Source: Eubacterium sp. UBA5416
GTDB taxonomy: Bacteria > Bacillota > Clostridia > Lachnospirales > Lachnospiraceae
Direction of reading: 5' to 3'
DNA length: 64,000 nucleotides
Assembly: GCA_002409525.1 (NCBI GenBank)
Contig: DHNM01000033.1
Location: 28,410-92,409 of the forward strand
Shown here: positions 1-8,650 of the stretch, one piece after another
How the letters are laid out: each line of letters begins with the position of its first letter
Position numbering within the stretch: position 1 is the stretch's first letter
The notes under the pieces: generated by a model
Database searches by the model: none
What the model was told of the DNA's origin: nothing
What the model saw: only the letters and a program-made list of their open reading frames with translations
Position numbers and translations under genes: made by a program

Positions 1-36
1 CGTATAATATTTTGTTTTAAAACAAAATATTATACG
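1..36. repeat. 36-bp perfect palindrome at the window edge
   Basis: Bases 1-18 are the exact reverse complement of bases 19-36, with no loop, and the sequence is very AT-rich. It lies directly before, and in frame with, the truncated flippase gene, but its translation does not resemble the membrane protein that follows. It could be a genuine inverted-repeat recombination site, or a hairpin artefact at a contig end. The sequence alone cannot decide. Confidence 0.75.
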
Positions 37-42
37 AGATAT

Positions 43-1167
43 GTGTTTCCGGTCCTAGTGGTCATTATGATCCTGGCCGGGGTCATAGGGAATCAAGCCG
101 TTCTGATTGTCCCACTGATTGCATTGACAGAGCTGCTGGTCTTTGATCAGAGCAGTGTGTTACTTTCAGAAGGAGGATATCTGCGTTCGCTGACCGGAGA
201 ATATATCATAGGAAGAATGTTTCTGCTGGCGGCAGTCGTGATTTTTCATATGAACGATATTCTCTCCTTAAAAGCTCTGGTTCTTTTATATCTTGTTCAG
301 TACCTCGTGGTCCTGGGGTTTTTTTACAGAAAAAAAGATAAAAAAAGAGAAGATCTGTCGGAGGAACTTTCTCTTAGTAAAATAGGCCGATATCAGCGGG
401 CGGATATCATGCAGTCTCTGATCGGACAGATGCCTGTCATCCTGCAGTATTTATTTGTAGGTTCTTTTGAGGCCGGGATCACTGGAATCATTCTGCTGAT
501 CAAGAAACTGATTAATTTTATCTCTGGACCCACGGCAAAGATCTTTCTCCCTGAATTTTCGAAACTGTATCATAACAAAGATTATGAAGGAATTCAAAAA
601 AGCTTTTCCTCGATTATGAGAATCCAGATGGTATTTGCCGGTCCACTGGCCGTTATACTGGTCGGCTACCCCAGGGTCATCCTGGGGATTCTTGCAAACG
701 AGCTGCTGCCGTATACGAAGCTTTTCGCAGGCTGTTCCGCAGTCTTTCTTCTGGCGGCAACTCTGGGTCCGTGTGGCGGACTGATGCAGATGACAGACCA
801 CGAAAAGGAAGATAACCGGTGTCGGGAGGGTTCCATCGCTGTAATGTTTCTGGTGTTTTTCTTGTTACGGAGGAATCCACTGTTTACGCTGTATGGATTA
901 GCGGTCCAGACCTTATTGGAAGCGGCAAGTAAATATATCTTTGTCTGTCACACGATGAAGCAGGCCCCGGTCCGGACCCGTACCTATCTCGGCTGGTGGA
1001 TGGTACCCGGGGCGGCGATTCTGTTTACTTATATCCTTCATGCGGAAGAATCGTTTCTAATGATGGTATGCGCCGCACTTATTGCTTTTCTTGCTGCATT
1101 TTTCCGGGAATTTAAAGAGGAAAATTTTGTAAAGGCGTTGATTCGGAAACGAAAGGAACAGATATGA
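43..1167 (+). CDS. Polysaccharide (Wzx/MATE-like) flippase, N-terminus missing
   Basis: This is a multi-pass membrane protein of 374 visible residues with about ten hydrophobic segments. It resembles the C-terminal three-quarters of oligosaccharide/lipid-linked flippases, which are usually 450-500 aa. The family moves undecaprenyl-linked repeat units across the membrane. The only in-window start is a GTG at 43 with no ribosome site, and the frame stays open to base 1 through the palindrome, so the true N-terminus lies outside or has been disrupted. The gene overlaps the next one by 4 bp (ATGA), as in an operon, and its neighbours are chain-length and tyrosine-kinase genes of polysaccharide export. 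The flippase class is well supported. The substrate is unknown. Confidence 0.75.
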   Translation: MFPVLVVIMILAGVIGNQAVLIVPLIALTELLVFDQSSVLLSEGGYLRSLTGEYIIGRMFLLAAVVIFHMNDILSLKALVLLYLVQYLVVLGFFYRKKDKKREDLSEELSLSKIGRYQRADIMQSLIGQMPVILQYLFVGSFEAGITGIILLIKKLINFISGPTAKIFLPEFSKLYHNKDYEGIQKSFSSIMRIQMVFAGPLAVILVGYPRVILGILANELLPYTKLFAGCSAVFLLAATLGPCGGLMQMTDHEKEDNRCREGSIAVMFLVFFLLRRNPLFTLYGLAVQTLLEAASKYIFVCHTMKQAPVRTRTYLGWWMVPGAAILFTYILHAEESFLMMVCAALIAFLAAFFREFKEENFVKALIRKRKEQI

Positions 1168-2066
1168 ATCAGAATCTGACAGAGACCGGCTATTATCTGA
1201 AATGGTATGGCAGGAAAATTATTTCAAAGATATATGAAGTCCTGGCCCGATTTATCGAAATACCCAAATTAAAAGAGATGATTACCCGCGTGTATCATCA
1301 CCGAAGGATCGATCTGGAGAACCCGGAAAAACTCAATGAAAAGATCCTGTGGATGGAGTACCATACAGATCCGTCATTCCGGTCGCAGCTGACGGATAAG
1401 TATGAGGTCCGACAGTATGTGGCGCAAAAAGGTTACGCGGACAATCTGACACAACTGTATGGTCTCTATCGAAAGGAAGACGAGATTGACTTTGATCAGC
1501 TTCCTGATCGTTTTGTGCTGAAAGCCACCCATGGCTGTGATATGAACTATGTATGTCCGGATAAAGGAAAGTTAAATGTTTCGAATGTGAAAAAGCGGGT
1601 ACATCTATGGCTACACACGAATCTTGCCTATCTGTCTCTGGAAATGCACTATCTTCCCATTGGGCGAAGAATCATCTGTGAAGAATATCTGGATACGGGA
1701 GAGACAGGCATGACTGATTATAAGTTTCACTGCAGTGACGGAAAGGTACGGTTTATCCTGGTCTGCAGGAATTCCGGAAGAACCAGATATCTGAATGTCT
1801 TTGATACGGATTGGAATCCGCTCCATGTTCTTGTGGGAGCAGAGGAGATCCCTCTGGCGCCAGAGAAGCCTTCCTGTCTGCGGGAAATGATTCGGATGGC
1901 GGAAGACCTTGCCGCCGGGATGCCGTTTGTACGGGTGGATCTCTATCTTGTAAACGATAAAATTTACTTTGGAGAGCTCACGTTTACCCCTGCAACGGGT
2001 GTGCTGTTTCATTTTACAGATAATTTCTTATTAGAGCAGGGAAAATACTGTACAGTTAGGGAGTGA
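1164..2066 (+). CDS. TupA-like ATP-grasp protein of a polysaccharide cluster
   Basis: A 300-aa soluble protein. Its N-terminal third has the pattern of the TupA-like ATP-grasp family: an NPEKLNEKI block near residue 53, a LTDKYEVRQYV block near 76, and DQLPDRFVLKATHG near 112. These proteins are found in teichuronopeptide and capsule clusters, where they are thought to form amide links between amino acids and sugar acids using ATP. The start overlaps the flippase stop by 4 bp, indicating translational coupling. The family assignment comes from motif recall. The acceptor sugar and amino-acid donor are not deducible. Confidence 0.75.
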   Translation: MNQNLTETGYYLKWYGRKIISKIYEVLARFIEIPKLKEMITRVYHHRRIDLENPEKLNEKILWMEYHTDPSFRSQLTDKYEVRQYVAQKGYADNLTQLYGLYRKEDEIDFDQLPDRFVLKATHGCDMNYVCPDKGKLNVSNVKKRVHLWLHTNLAYLSLEMHYLPIGRRIICEEYLDTGETGMTDYKFHCSDGKVRFILVCRNSGRTRYLNVFDTDWNPLHVLVGAEEIPLAPEKPSCLREMIRMAEDLAAGMPFVRVDLYLVNDKIYFGELTFTPATGVLFHFTDNFLLEQGKYCTVRE

Positions 2067-2070
2067 AAGA

Positions 2071-2808
2071 ATGGACCAAGAAAAGAACTGCAATAAAAAT
2101 CAGGTGAATCTGCAGGAATTATTTCTGCTGCTGAAACGAAATGTTTTCCTGATTCTGGGACTGTCGCTTTTGTTTGGAGCAGCAGGGTTTGGAATAGCGA
2201 GTTTCCTCATGACGCCTGTGTATGAGGCAGAGGCGAAGATGATCGTCAATACCAAGAAGGACGATACGACCGGAATTACGAGTGATCAGATTATATCTGC
2301 AAAAAATCTGGTGGATACTTATTCCATTATTCTCCGGAGTCGGACGGTGCTTATCCCTGTGATAGAAAAACTGGACCTTTCCATGAGTTATGAAGAATTA
2401 CAGAAAATGGTCACGGTAACCTCTGTGGATGACACGCAGGTGATGGAGATCGCCGTACGAGATCCGGATCCTGCGCTTGCAAAAAGCATCGCAGATGAAA
2501 TCTTAAATATCTCACCGCAGATTGTTATGGACAGCGTAGAAGCGGGATCTGTAAAAACCATAGAAAATGCATATCTTCCAGAGAAGGCAGTGGCCCCTGA
2601 GAAGGGAAGGATTACGATACTTTCCGCTCTGCTGGGATTTTCTTTTTCGCTTGTACTCGTGATGTTTCGATTCTGGTCTGATCATACATATAAATCGGAA
2701 CAGGAGATCGTGCAGGATCTCGGGATTCCCGTACTTGGTGTAATTCCATCCACACAAAGTCTGGAAAAGGCAGAACAAAAAAGAAGAAAGGGAGATCGGA
2801 AGCTGTGA
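2071..2808 (+). CDS. Wzz/YveK-type chain-length and kinase-modulator membrane protein
   Basis: A 245-aa protein with the layout of polysaccharide co-polymerases in Firmicutes. It has a short cytoplasmic N-terminus, TM1 at about residues 29-51, an extracellular domain with the VYEAEAKMIV block just after TM1, TM2 at about 187-205, and a basic cytoplasmic tail. In the family this protein activates the partner tyrosine kinase through its tail and controls polymer length. The following gene is that kinase. Its GTG start overlaps this stop (GTGA), so the pair is translationally coupled. The ATG at 2071 follows a GGGAGTGA ribosome site. Confidence 0.85.
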   Translation: MDQEKNCNKNQVNLQELFLLLKRNVFLILGLSLLFGAAGFGIASFLMTPVYEAEAKMIVNTKKDDTTGITSDQIISAKNLVDTYSIILRSRTVLIPVIEKLDLSMSYEELQKMVTVTSVDDTQVMEIAVRDPDPALAKSIADEILNISPQIVMDSVEAGSVKTIENAYLPEKAVAPEKGRITILSALLGFSFSLVLVMFRFWSDHTYKSEQEIVQDLGIPVLGVIPSTQSLEKAEQKRRKGDRKL

Positions 2809-3581
2809 TTGATAAAAATAAAAACCAAAGAGGAAAGTACAAAAATAGAGTACATCGCCAAAATAGAAAACACAGTAAAAGTAGAACGTATTGGGAAGAT
2901 CCAGAGATATTAAACGATCATTCGCCCTTTGTCTATCAAGAGTCGTTTAAGAAATTATGTACCAATATTAATTTTATGTCGGTGAACAACAACCTGAAAA
3001 AAATTATTGTGACCAGTGCTGTTCCCAATGAGGGAAAAAGCAGCGTCGCAGTCAACCTTGCCGCAATACTAAGCAAAAGAGATACCAATGTCTTGCTAAT
3101 CGATTGCGATCTGAGAGATCCTTCCATCCACAGAGCCCTTCATGTGAAGGACACGGATAAGGTCAGTCTGACCGAATTACTGCTACAACAGACAACTCCG
3201 GATAAAGTCAGTGTATTCAAAGATCCGAAGCTGAAGTTTTCCTTTTTACCTGTAGGCGAGATCCCGCCGAATCCATCTGAATTACTTGGATCTCGTCGAA
3301 TGGAAAAGCTATTAAACGCATTTGACAAGCCGTATGATTTTGTAATCTGTGACACGCCTCCGGTATCTGTCGTCACAGATGCGGCGTTACTGAGCAGCTA
3401 CTGTGATGGAGTTCTGATGGTTGTAAGACAGAATTACGCGGATAAAGAACAGGTTCACACAGCAATACGAAATCTGGAAGCCGTACATGCAAATGTCATG
3501 GGTGTCGTACTGAATCAATATGATATAGAGGCCGATATACGAAGCAATAAAGAACGATATGATTACTACTATCAGTATTAG
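2805..3581 (+). CDS. CpsD/CapB-family tyrosine-protein autokinase
   Basis: A 258-aa bacterial tyrosine kinase. It has Walker A (VPNEGKSS, residues 73-80), Walker A' (LLIDCDLRDP, 97-106), Walker B (FVICDTPP, 179-186) and a C-terminal tyrosine cluster in the last eight residues, the usual autophosphorylation site. With the preceding membrane modulator it forms the split Firmicutes kinase that cycles phosphorylation to tune polysaccharide assembly. The start is GTG at 2805, overlapping the previous stop. It is the last gene of the polysaccharide cluster here, followed by an intergenic gap with only a weak hairpin. Confidence 0.9.
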   Translation: MIDKNKNQRGKYKNRVHRQNRKHSKSRTYWEDPEILNDHSPFVYQESFKKLCTNINFMSVNNNLKKIIVTSAVPNEGKSSVAVNLAAILSKRDTNVLLIDCDLRDPSIHRALHVKDTDKVSLTELLLQQTTPDKVSVFKDPKLKFSFLPVGEIPPNPSELLGSRRMEKLLNAFDKPYDFVICDTPPVSVVTDAALLSSYCDGVLMVVRQNYADKEQVHTAIRNLEAVHANVMGVVLNQYDIEADIRSNKERYDYYYQY

Positions 3582-3599
3582 GGATTTTTGTTAATGTGC

Positions 3600-3615
3600 C
3601 TGAAATGAATTTCAG
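3600..3615 (+). terminator. Weak hairpin after the polysaccharide cluster
   Basis: A 7-bp inverted repeat (CTGAAAT / ATTTCAG, 2-base loop) lies 19 bases after the kinase stop. No T-run follows, so it is at best a weak terminator or an RNA 3' end structure. The rest of 3582-3770 is AT-rich and holds a TATAAT-like box at 3695-3700 that could serve the next gene, without a convincing -35 box. Confidence 0.3.
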
Positions 3616-3770
3616 ATATTTTACAGTTGCTATTGTATGGTTCATACTAATAAACACCTTCAATTTCTAATTCTATTGTATCCTCATACCGTTATATAAT
3701 CATCACTTCAATGCTATGCTGTAATTATGATCCAATTAATATGTAAACAGTCAAACAGGAGGGGAAATTT

Positions 3771-5027
3771 ATGGATAACAAAGAACTTTACAGTAAGCGT
3801 CTCAAAAGAATTAATGATTCCATCGAATTAAAAGAACCAGATCAGGTACCTCTAATCCCCATTGTACAATGCTATCCTTTTATTCATTCGGGATATACTA
3901 TGGCAGATATTCTATATGACACGGATCTGAGCAAATCGAAAAAAAGCCTATTTAGTTTTCTGGATGAGTATCAGCCTGATGCTCTTTGCGGACATGAATG
4001 GGTTAATATTGCACAGGGACCTGTTTTTGAGAAAATGGGACCTAAAACCACTCGCTGGCCGGGAATGCCCGGAAATGTAATTGACAAGAATTCCATTCAC
4101 CAATTTATCGAATTTCCTGTTCTTGAAGATGACGAATTTGAGGAATTCTCTACTGACAGAACTGAATGGTATATGAAAAAGGGTTTACCCAGAACTATGA
4201 CTTTACTTGAAGGATTTGAAAACCTAGATTTCCCTTCTTATGGATTATGGAATAACCAGGGAATGATTTCATCTGATATGAGTACACCGGAATTCAAAAA
4301 CATGATACATACATTATGGGAAATCAATGATATGATGAATGATTTTGGATCCAGAATGAAGCAGTTAAATATTGATATTGAAGGCCATGGGTATCCTGTA
4401 TTAGCAGAAGGGATCACAGAGGTGCCGTATGACGTATACAGCGATTTTCTTCGAGGAACTTTGAACGGTCTGTCAGACCTATATGAACATACAGACGATG
4501 TAAAGAACTTTTGTGAGGAGCAATTTGAGATCACATTAAAAATGATAAAACAAATGGGACAGATGCTGCCTGGAAAGCAAGTCTTTATGCCTTTACATAA
4601 AGGAATGGATGGTTTTATGAGTGATAAACAGTATCGAGAGTTCTATTGGAATCACCTTCAAAAAATCATCTGTACAATTATTGATTCCGGCATGGTTCCT
4701 TATATTTACACAGAAGGCAAATATAATACACGACTTGAATGTTTAAAAGAAGTTCCAAAAGGAAAGGTTATCTACCATTTTGAAGATGTAGATATGGTTC
4801 AGGCAAAGAAGATTCTGGGTGATACAGCATGTATCGCAGGAGGATTTCCAGTATATCTACTGGATTATGGCACAAAAGACGAAGTCATCAATGAGACAAA
4901 GAGATTAATTGATGGGTGTAGTGCAGGAGGCGGATTTATCTTTGAAACTTCTTGTGGGATGGATTACGCAAAACCGGAAAATGTAGAGGCAATGATTAAC
5001 ACTGTAAAAAAATATGGTAAAAAATAA
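3771..5027 (+). CDS. Uroporphyrinogen-decarboxylase-family protein (MtaA/MtbA-like methyltransferase fold)
   Basis: A 418-aa protein with a strong ribosome site (AGGAGGGG) before ATG 3771. The overall pattern fits the URO-D superfamily branch common in gut Clostridia. That superfamily also contains corrinoid:CoM/THF methyltransferases such as MtaA and CmuA. MtaA-type enzymes bind zinc through an H-x-C...C motif. Here the matching segment reads H-K-G (H276), the later Cys is present at 395, and other possible ligands are C324 and H336. True haem-synthetic HemE is unlikely because of length and divergence. It is monocistronic between a weak hairpin and a clear terminator. A role in methyl-group metabolism is inferred. 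The substrate is unknown. Confidence 0.7.
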   Translation: MDNKELYSKRLKRINDSIELKEPDQVPLIPIVQCYPFIHSGYTMADILYDTDLSKSKKSLFSFLDEYQPDALCGHEWVNIAQGPVFEKMGPKTTRWPGMPGNVIDKNSIHQFIEFPVLEDDEFEEFSTDRTEWYMKKGLPRTMTLLEGFENLDFPSYGLWNNQGMISSDMSTPEFKNMIHTLWEINDMMNDFGSRMKQLNIDIEGHGYPVLAEGITEVPYDVYSDFLRGTLNGLSDLYEHTDDVKNFCEEQFEITLKMIKQMGQMLPGKQVFMPLHKGMDGFMSDKQYREFYWNHLQKIICTIIDSGMVPYIYTEGKYNTRLECLKEVPKGKVIYHFEDVDMVQAKKILGDTACIAGGFPVYLLDYGTKDEVINETKRLIDGCSAGGGFIFETSCGMDYAKPENVEAMINTVKKYGKK

Positions 5028-5194
5028 TGCTTCTACCAGTTTAATAAGAGAGTAAATTGATAAGTTTTAAATAAATAGAAGGTAATATCTTTTTTACAAG
5101 TGCTCATATAAAAGAAATGTAAGGATGTTCGGATTTGAGAACACTTTTCTACCATACGTTGGATAAAGATGGTGTTTGGAAAATGATTCAGGAA

Positions 5195-5221
5195 AAGGAA
5201 GGGGCTTCTTGCTCCTTCCTT
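5195..5221 (+). terminator. Intrinsic-terminator-like hairpin after the URO-D gene
   Basis: An 11-bp stem (5195-5205 with 5211-5221, one G-U pair) and a 5-base loop, followed by an AT-rich stretch with a short T-run. Almost the same sequence recurs at 35166-35192 after the MttB-family gene. Within the 5028-5364 gap the rest shows no credible gene. A short minus-strand reading frame there runs through this hairpin and is judged spurious. Confidence 0.65.
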
Positions 5222-5364
5222 ATTCCATCTTTTATTGATAGCTAAAACAATCGAACGGTTGAATAAGCGCGGTGGTGAAATGGACATTTATACTACCACA
5301 TCCTGACTGGCGTACTCATCGTATTTATACTATAATGTATGAAATTGAATTGAGGAGGTCTGCT

Positions 5365-6768
5365 ATGACTAAAAAAGAAAGCCATGTTAGTAACTTGACG
5401 ACAGAGGACACGGGTTTCCGGCGTGAGATTGGTGTTTTCGGCGGAGTCAGTATTATCGGAGGAATCATGATCGGCTCCGGTATCTTTTATTTAGGTTCCT
5501 ATGTTCTGGAAAGGGTCGGTATGAACAGTGGTCTGGCTCTGCTTTGCTGGGTGCTGGCTGGAGTTATTTCCCTGTTCGGAGGTCTGTGTTACGCAGAATT
5601 GGGTGCGGCAATGCCAAAATCCGGCGGGCGGCTGGTTTATCTGGATGAAGCATTTCACCCGGTGGTGGGATTTATGGCCGGTTTTACCGACCTGGTAATA
5701 GGCGGTCCGGGCTCTATTGCAGCGGTAGCTACCGCCCTTATAGCTGTGCTGCAGCCTTATTTCGGGTTGAGTGACTTTGGCGTAAAAATAGGAGCTATTG
5801 TTTTCATTATCATCATTACTGCTTATAACTTAGGCGGGGTGAAACTGGCTTCTCTGGTGCAGAATATTTCTATGGTGGCCAAGCTTATTCCTATAGCACT
5901 TATTATGCTGGTCGCTCTTTTCGCCGGGCGGGTGAGTCCGGACCTTTCCCTGGGATCGGCATCCGTTTATGCGGCTAATCATAATACAAATATTTTCAGT
6001 ATGATTGCTTTTGGTGTAGTTGCCGCTCTGTGGGCATTTGAAGGATGGACCAATCTGAATACGGTGGCGGAGGAGATGAAGGAGCCAAAGAAAAATCTGC
6101 CATTAGCCTTAATTATCGGCATTGGAAGTGTAACCATTATTTATGCTTTATTCAATTTTTCTGTTATGAGAGTTTTACCACATGAAGAAATTGTGAAGAT
6201 GATTGACAGCGGAGATTTATATCTGGGAACAGCCGTAGCAGAAAAGGTGTTTGGCTCAACCGGTGCTATCGTGGTTTCTCTGGGAATGATTCTTTCCATG
6301 TTTGGTTCGGCCAACGGTATGGTTCTGGCTCAGCCGAGGATGTATTATGCGATGGCGAAGGAAGGACATTTCTTCAAATCGTATGCAAAACTTCACCCGA
6401 AGACAAGGGTGCCTCATGTGGCAATTATTGTCCAGGGGGTTCTTTCTGTGATCTTGGTGCTCATGAGGAATTTGAGCCAGCTGACCGATATGGTAGTAAT
6501 GTCCGCCATGGTATTTAATGCCCTGGTGATTATCGCCGTTCCGGTTTTAAGAAAGAAATATCCGGAAATCGAACGGCCGTATAAGGTCTGGTTCTATCCG
6601 GTGTCGGTGATTGTCACGGCACTGATCTTTGTCGCTTTGATCGTTACCTCTGCTATGGAAGACGTTGTTTTAGCTTTCGTGGGTCTGGGAGTTCCAGTTC
6701 TTGGCGCTCTGGTATATTACATTTTTGATCTGAAATTAAAAAAAGAAAAGAGGGAGGACCATGAATAA
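5365..6768 (+). CDS. APC-superfamily amino-acid permease (SteT/LAT-like)
   Basis: A 467-aa, about 12-TM transporter. The chosen ATG at 5365 follows a GAGGAGG site. An upstream in-frame ATG at 5272 would add 31 residues that do not look like the family. The first helix carries the APC glycine motif (GGIMIGSGIF) and the next segments contain the AELGAAMPKSGG block typical of SteT-like exchangers and L-type permeases. It overlaps the following amidohydrolase by 8 bp. Import of an amino acid or its derivative for hydrolysis by that enzyme is the simplest reading. The exact substrate cannot be told. Confidence 0.85.
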   Translation: MTKKESHVSNLTTEDTGFRREIGVFGGVSIIGGIMIGSGIFYLGSYVLERVGMNSGLALLCWVLAGVISLFGGLCYAELGAAMPKSGGRLVYLDEAFHPVVGFMAGFTDLVIGGPGSIAAVATALIAVLQPYFGLSDFGVKIGAIVFIIIITAYNLGGVKLASLVQNISMVAKLIPIALIMLVALFAGRVSPDLSLGSASVYAANHNTNIFSMIAFGVVAALWAFEGWTNLNTVAEEMKEPKKNLPLALIIGIGSVTIIYALFNFSVMRVLPHEEIVKMIDSGDLYLGTAVAEKVFGSTGAIVVSLGMILSMFGSANGMVLAQPRMYYAMAKEGHFFKSYAKLHPKTRVPHVAIIVQGVLSVILVLMRNLSQLTDMVVMSAMVFNALVIIAVPVLRKKYPEIERPYKVWFYPVSVIVTALIFVALIVTSAMEDVVLAFVGLGVPVLGALVYYIFDLKLKKEKREDHE

Positions 6769-8383
6769 AATTTTATTTCATGCAAAAGTATACGTGGAAA
6801 AAGGCATCTATGCGCAGGCGGTTCTGGTGGAAGACGGCTATATCAAAGACGTGGGCAGCAATGAAAATATCCTGAAATACGGAGACAGCAAAACACAGCT
6901 CATAGATTGTGAGGGCCGAACCCTGATCCCGGGGCTCAATGATTCTCATCTTCATTTGATGCAGTTTGGCGAGACTTTAAATCAGGTGCAGATTGATGAT
7001 GTTTCCGGTATCGATGAAATGATTCAGCGGAGCCGTGCCTTTATGAGGGAACACCCCGAGCGGGTGAAAAACGGGATTCACGCGACCGGCTGGAATCAGG
7101 ATTTATTCACAGATGGCGATCGGCTGCCGAACCGTCATGATCTGGATCAAATCAGTACTGTTATTCCTATTGTTCTGGAGCGGGTGTGCGGACACATCGT
7201 CAGCAGTAATACCAAAGCAATCGAGATCCTGGGGATTGACGGGAACTCGCCTCAGTATCCGGATGGAGAATTTCTATTGGGAGAGGATGGTTACCCGAAC
7301 GGCATTTTCACCGGGAATGCCTGCAACTTTGTAAAAGCGATTATTCCTGATTTTACGATGGAAGAGCGCCGGGAAATGTTGATTGAGACCATGGAATATG
7401 CGGTTGCCCACGGTCTCACCAGTGTACAGAGTAACGATGTGGGGACCAGCTTTATGGACGGTCCGGCGGCATTTGCCATGTTTAAAGACCTTTATGACAA
7501 AGGGGAAGCCCTGGTCCGATACCGGCATCAGGTATGTTTTAATAATCTGACACAGTTCAAAAAATATCTGGAGGAGGGTGCGTATAAGCTGGAAGATGAC
7601 AGTGAGGATTCCTGGCTGAAAATCGGTCCTCTGAAGCTTTTTAAAGATGGCAGTCTGGGTGCGAGGACGGCAATGATGACGAACGGATATGTCGGGGAAC
7701 CGGATAATCATGGCTTGGAGTGGATTAAGCCGGAGGAGATGGATCAATATTGCACTCTGGCCAAAAAGCATGGTATGCAGGTCATTACGCATGCAATCGG
7801 GGATGAAGCTGTAAGGCGGACAATTGATAGTTATGAGAAGACCTTTGAAAATGGGAAAAATACTCAGCGGCATATCCTGAATCACTGTCAGATTACCGAT
7901 GAGGCTTTACTGGAGAGAATCAGGGAAGACGATATCTTGGTTGCGGCACAGCCGATTTTTCTTGATTATGATATGAAAATTGTTGAGGAACTGTGCGGAA
8001 AGGAACTCGCTTCCACTTCCTATGCGTTTGGATCTTTGATCCGCAAGGGAGTGCACCTTTCCTATAGTACAGACTGCCCGGTGGAAGACTGCAATCCATT
8101 CCCCAACATTTACATGGCGGTGACCAGAAAAAACAAGCAGGGAGAACCGGAGGACGGTTTTTATCCCGGGGAATGTGTGGATGTGGAAACCGCAATCGAC
8201 GCATACACGACGGAGAGTGCCTATGCTGAATTTATGGAGGACCGGAAGGGGAGGATTAAAAAAGGCTATTATGCCGATCTGGTATTGCTCGACCGCGATA
8301 TCTTCGCGGTGGATCCCATGGAGATCAAGGATATCCTGCCGGTTATGACCATGGTGGGTGGAAAGATAGTATTTGAAAAATAA
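6761..8383 (+). CDS. YtcJ-type metal-dependent amidohydrolase
   Basis: A 540-aa enzyme of the amidohydrolase_3 (YtcJ-like) family. It has an N-terminal beta-sandwich piece, the metal-binding HLH at 63-65, a probable carboxylated lysine in the LFKDGSLGAR block (about 292-302), His344 in HAIGDEA, further histidines at 371 and 375, and the catalytic Asp438 in the STDCP block. The family hydrolyses amide or formyl bonds in small molecules. Translational coupling to the permease (8-bp overlap) suggests it acts on the imported compound. No signal peptide is visible, so it is cytoplasmic. The substrate is not predictable from sequence. Confidence 0.85.
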   Translation: MNKILFHAKVYVEKGIYAQAVLVEDGYIKDVGSNENILKYGDSKTQLIDCEGRTLIPGLNDSHLHLMQFGETLNQVQIDDVSGIDEMIQRSRAFMREHPERVKNGIHATGWNQDLFTDGDRLPNRHDLDQISTVIPIVLERVCGHIVSSNTKAIEILGIDGNSPQYPDGEFLLGEDGYPNGIFTGNACNFVKAIIPDFTMEERREMLIETMEYAVAHGLTSVQSNDVGTSFMDGPAAFAMFKDLYDKGEALVRYRHQVCFNNLTQFKKYLEEGAYKLEDDSEDSWLKIGPLKLFKDGSLGARTAMMTNGYVGEPDNHGLEWIKPEEMDQYCTLAKKHGMQVITHAIGDEAVRRTIDSYEKTFENGKNTQRHILNHCQITDEALLERIREDDILVAAQPIFLDYDMKIVEELCGKELASTSYAFGSLIRKGVHLSYSTDCPVEDCNPFPNIYMAVTRKNKQGEPEDGFYPGECVDVETAIDAYTTESAYAEFMEDRKGRIKKGYYADLVLLDRDIFAVDPMEIKDILPVMTMVGGKIVFEK

Positions 8384-8650
8384 CTAGGAGGAAACTCTTA
8401 GAAGGGAGCATTTTTTATTTCTAAAATAACAGTTCGAGATAAAATATATTATTGTTAACAATATTTAGCTGGAATAATGACTCAAGGACAAATATTTGAT
8501 GTGTGGTGCTCAAGGCATCCGTAAACAGTGATCCTTGCAAGATCTAAATAATACGCTTCATTTCTTAAGTTCATATGTGATTTCCTCCTTGTATCCAGAA
8601 TATAGCACAGTTATTGAAAAGGAGCTGCTTTTTACCTGAGACACAACGGT
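8384..8650. other. Intergenic stretch with a decayed gene start (minus strand)
   Basis: On the minus strand a good ribosome site (AAGGAGGAAAT) precedes an ATG at 8574, but the frame runs only 30 codons (8482-8574). Its first residues resemble the start of the aldehyde-dehydrogenase relic at 10973 (both share a YY-x-DLAR core, and their upstream DNA is alike). This looks like a second broken ALDH start. A 12-bp AT-rich palindrome (ATTGTTAACAAT) lies near 8453-8464. Nothing else was recognised. Confidence 0.45.

Noticed and set aside
3771..5027. Haem-biosynthesis uroporphyrinogen decarboxylase (HemE)
   Set aside because: It is longer and more divergent than HemE, lacks neighbouring haem genes and looks like the MtaA-type or uncharacterised URO-D branch.
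5033..5287. 84-codon minus-strand ORF in the URO-D/permease gap
   Set aside because: It passes through the terminator at 5195-5221 and lacks a ribosome site and protein-like composition.
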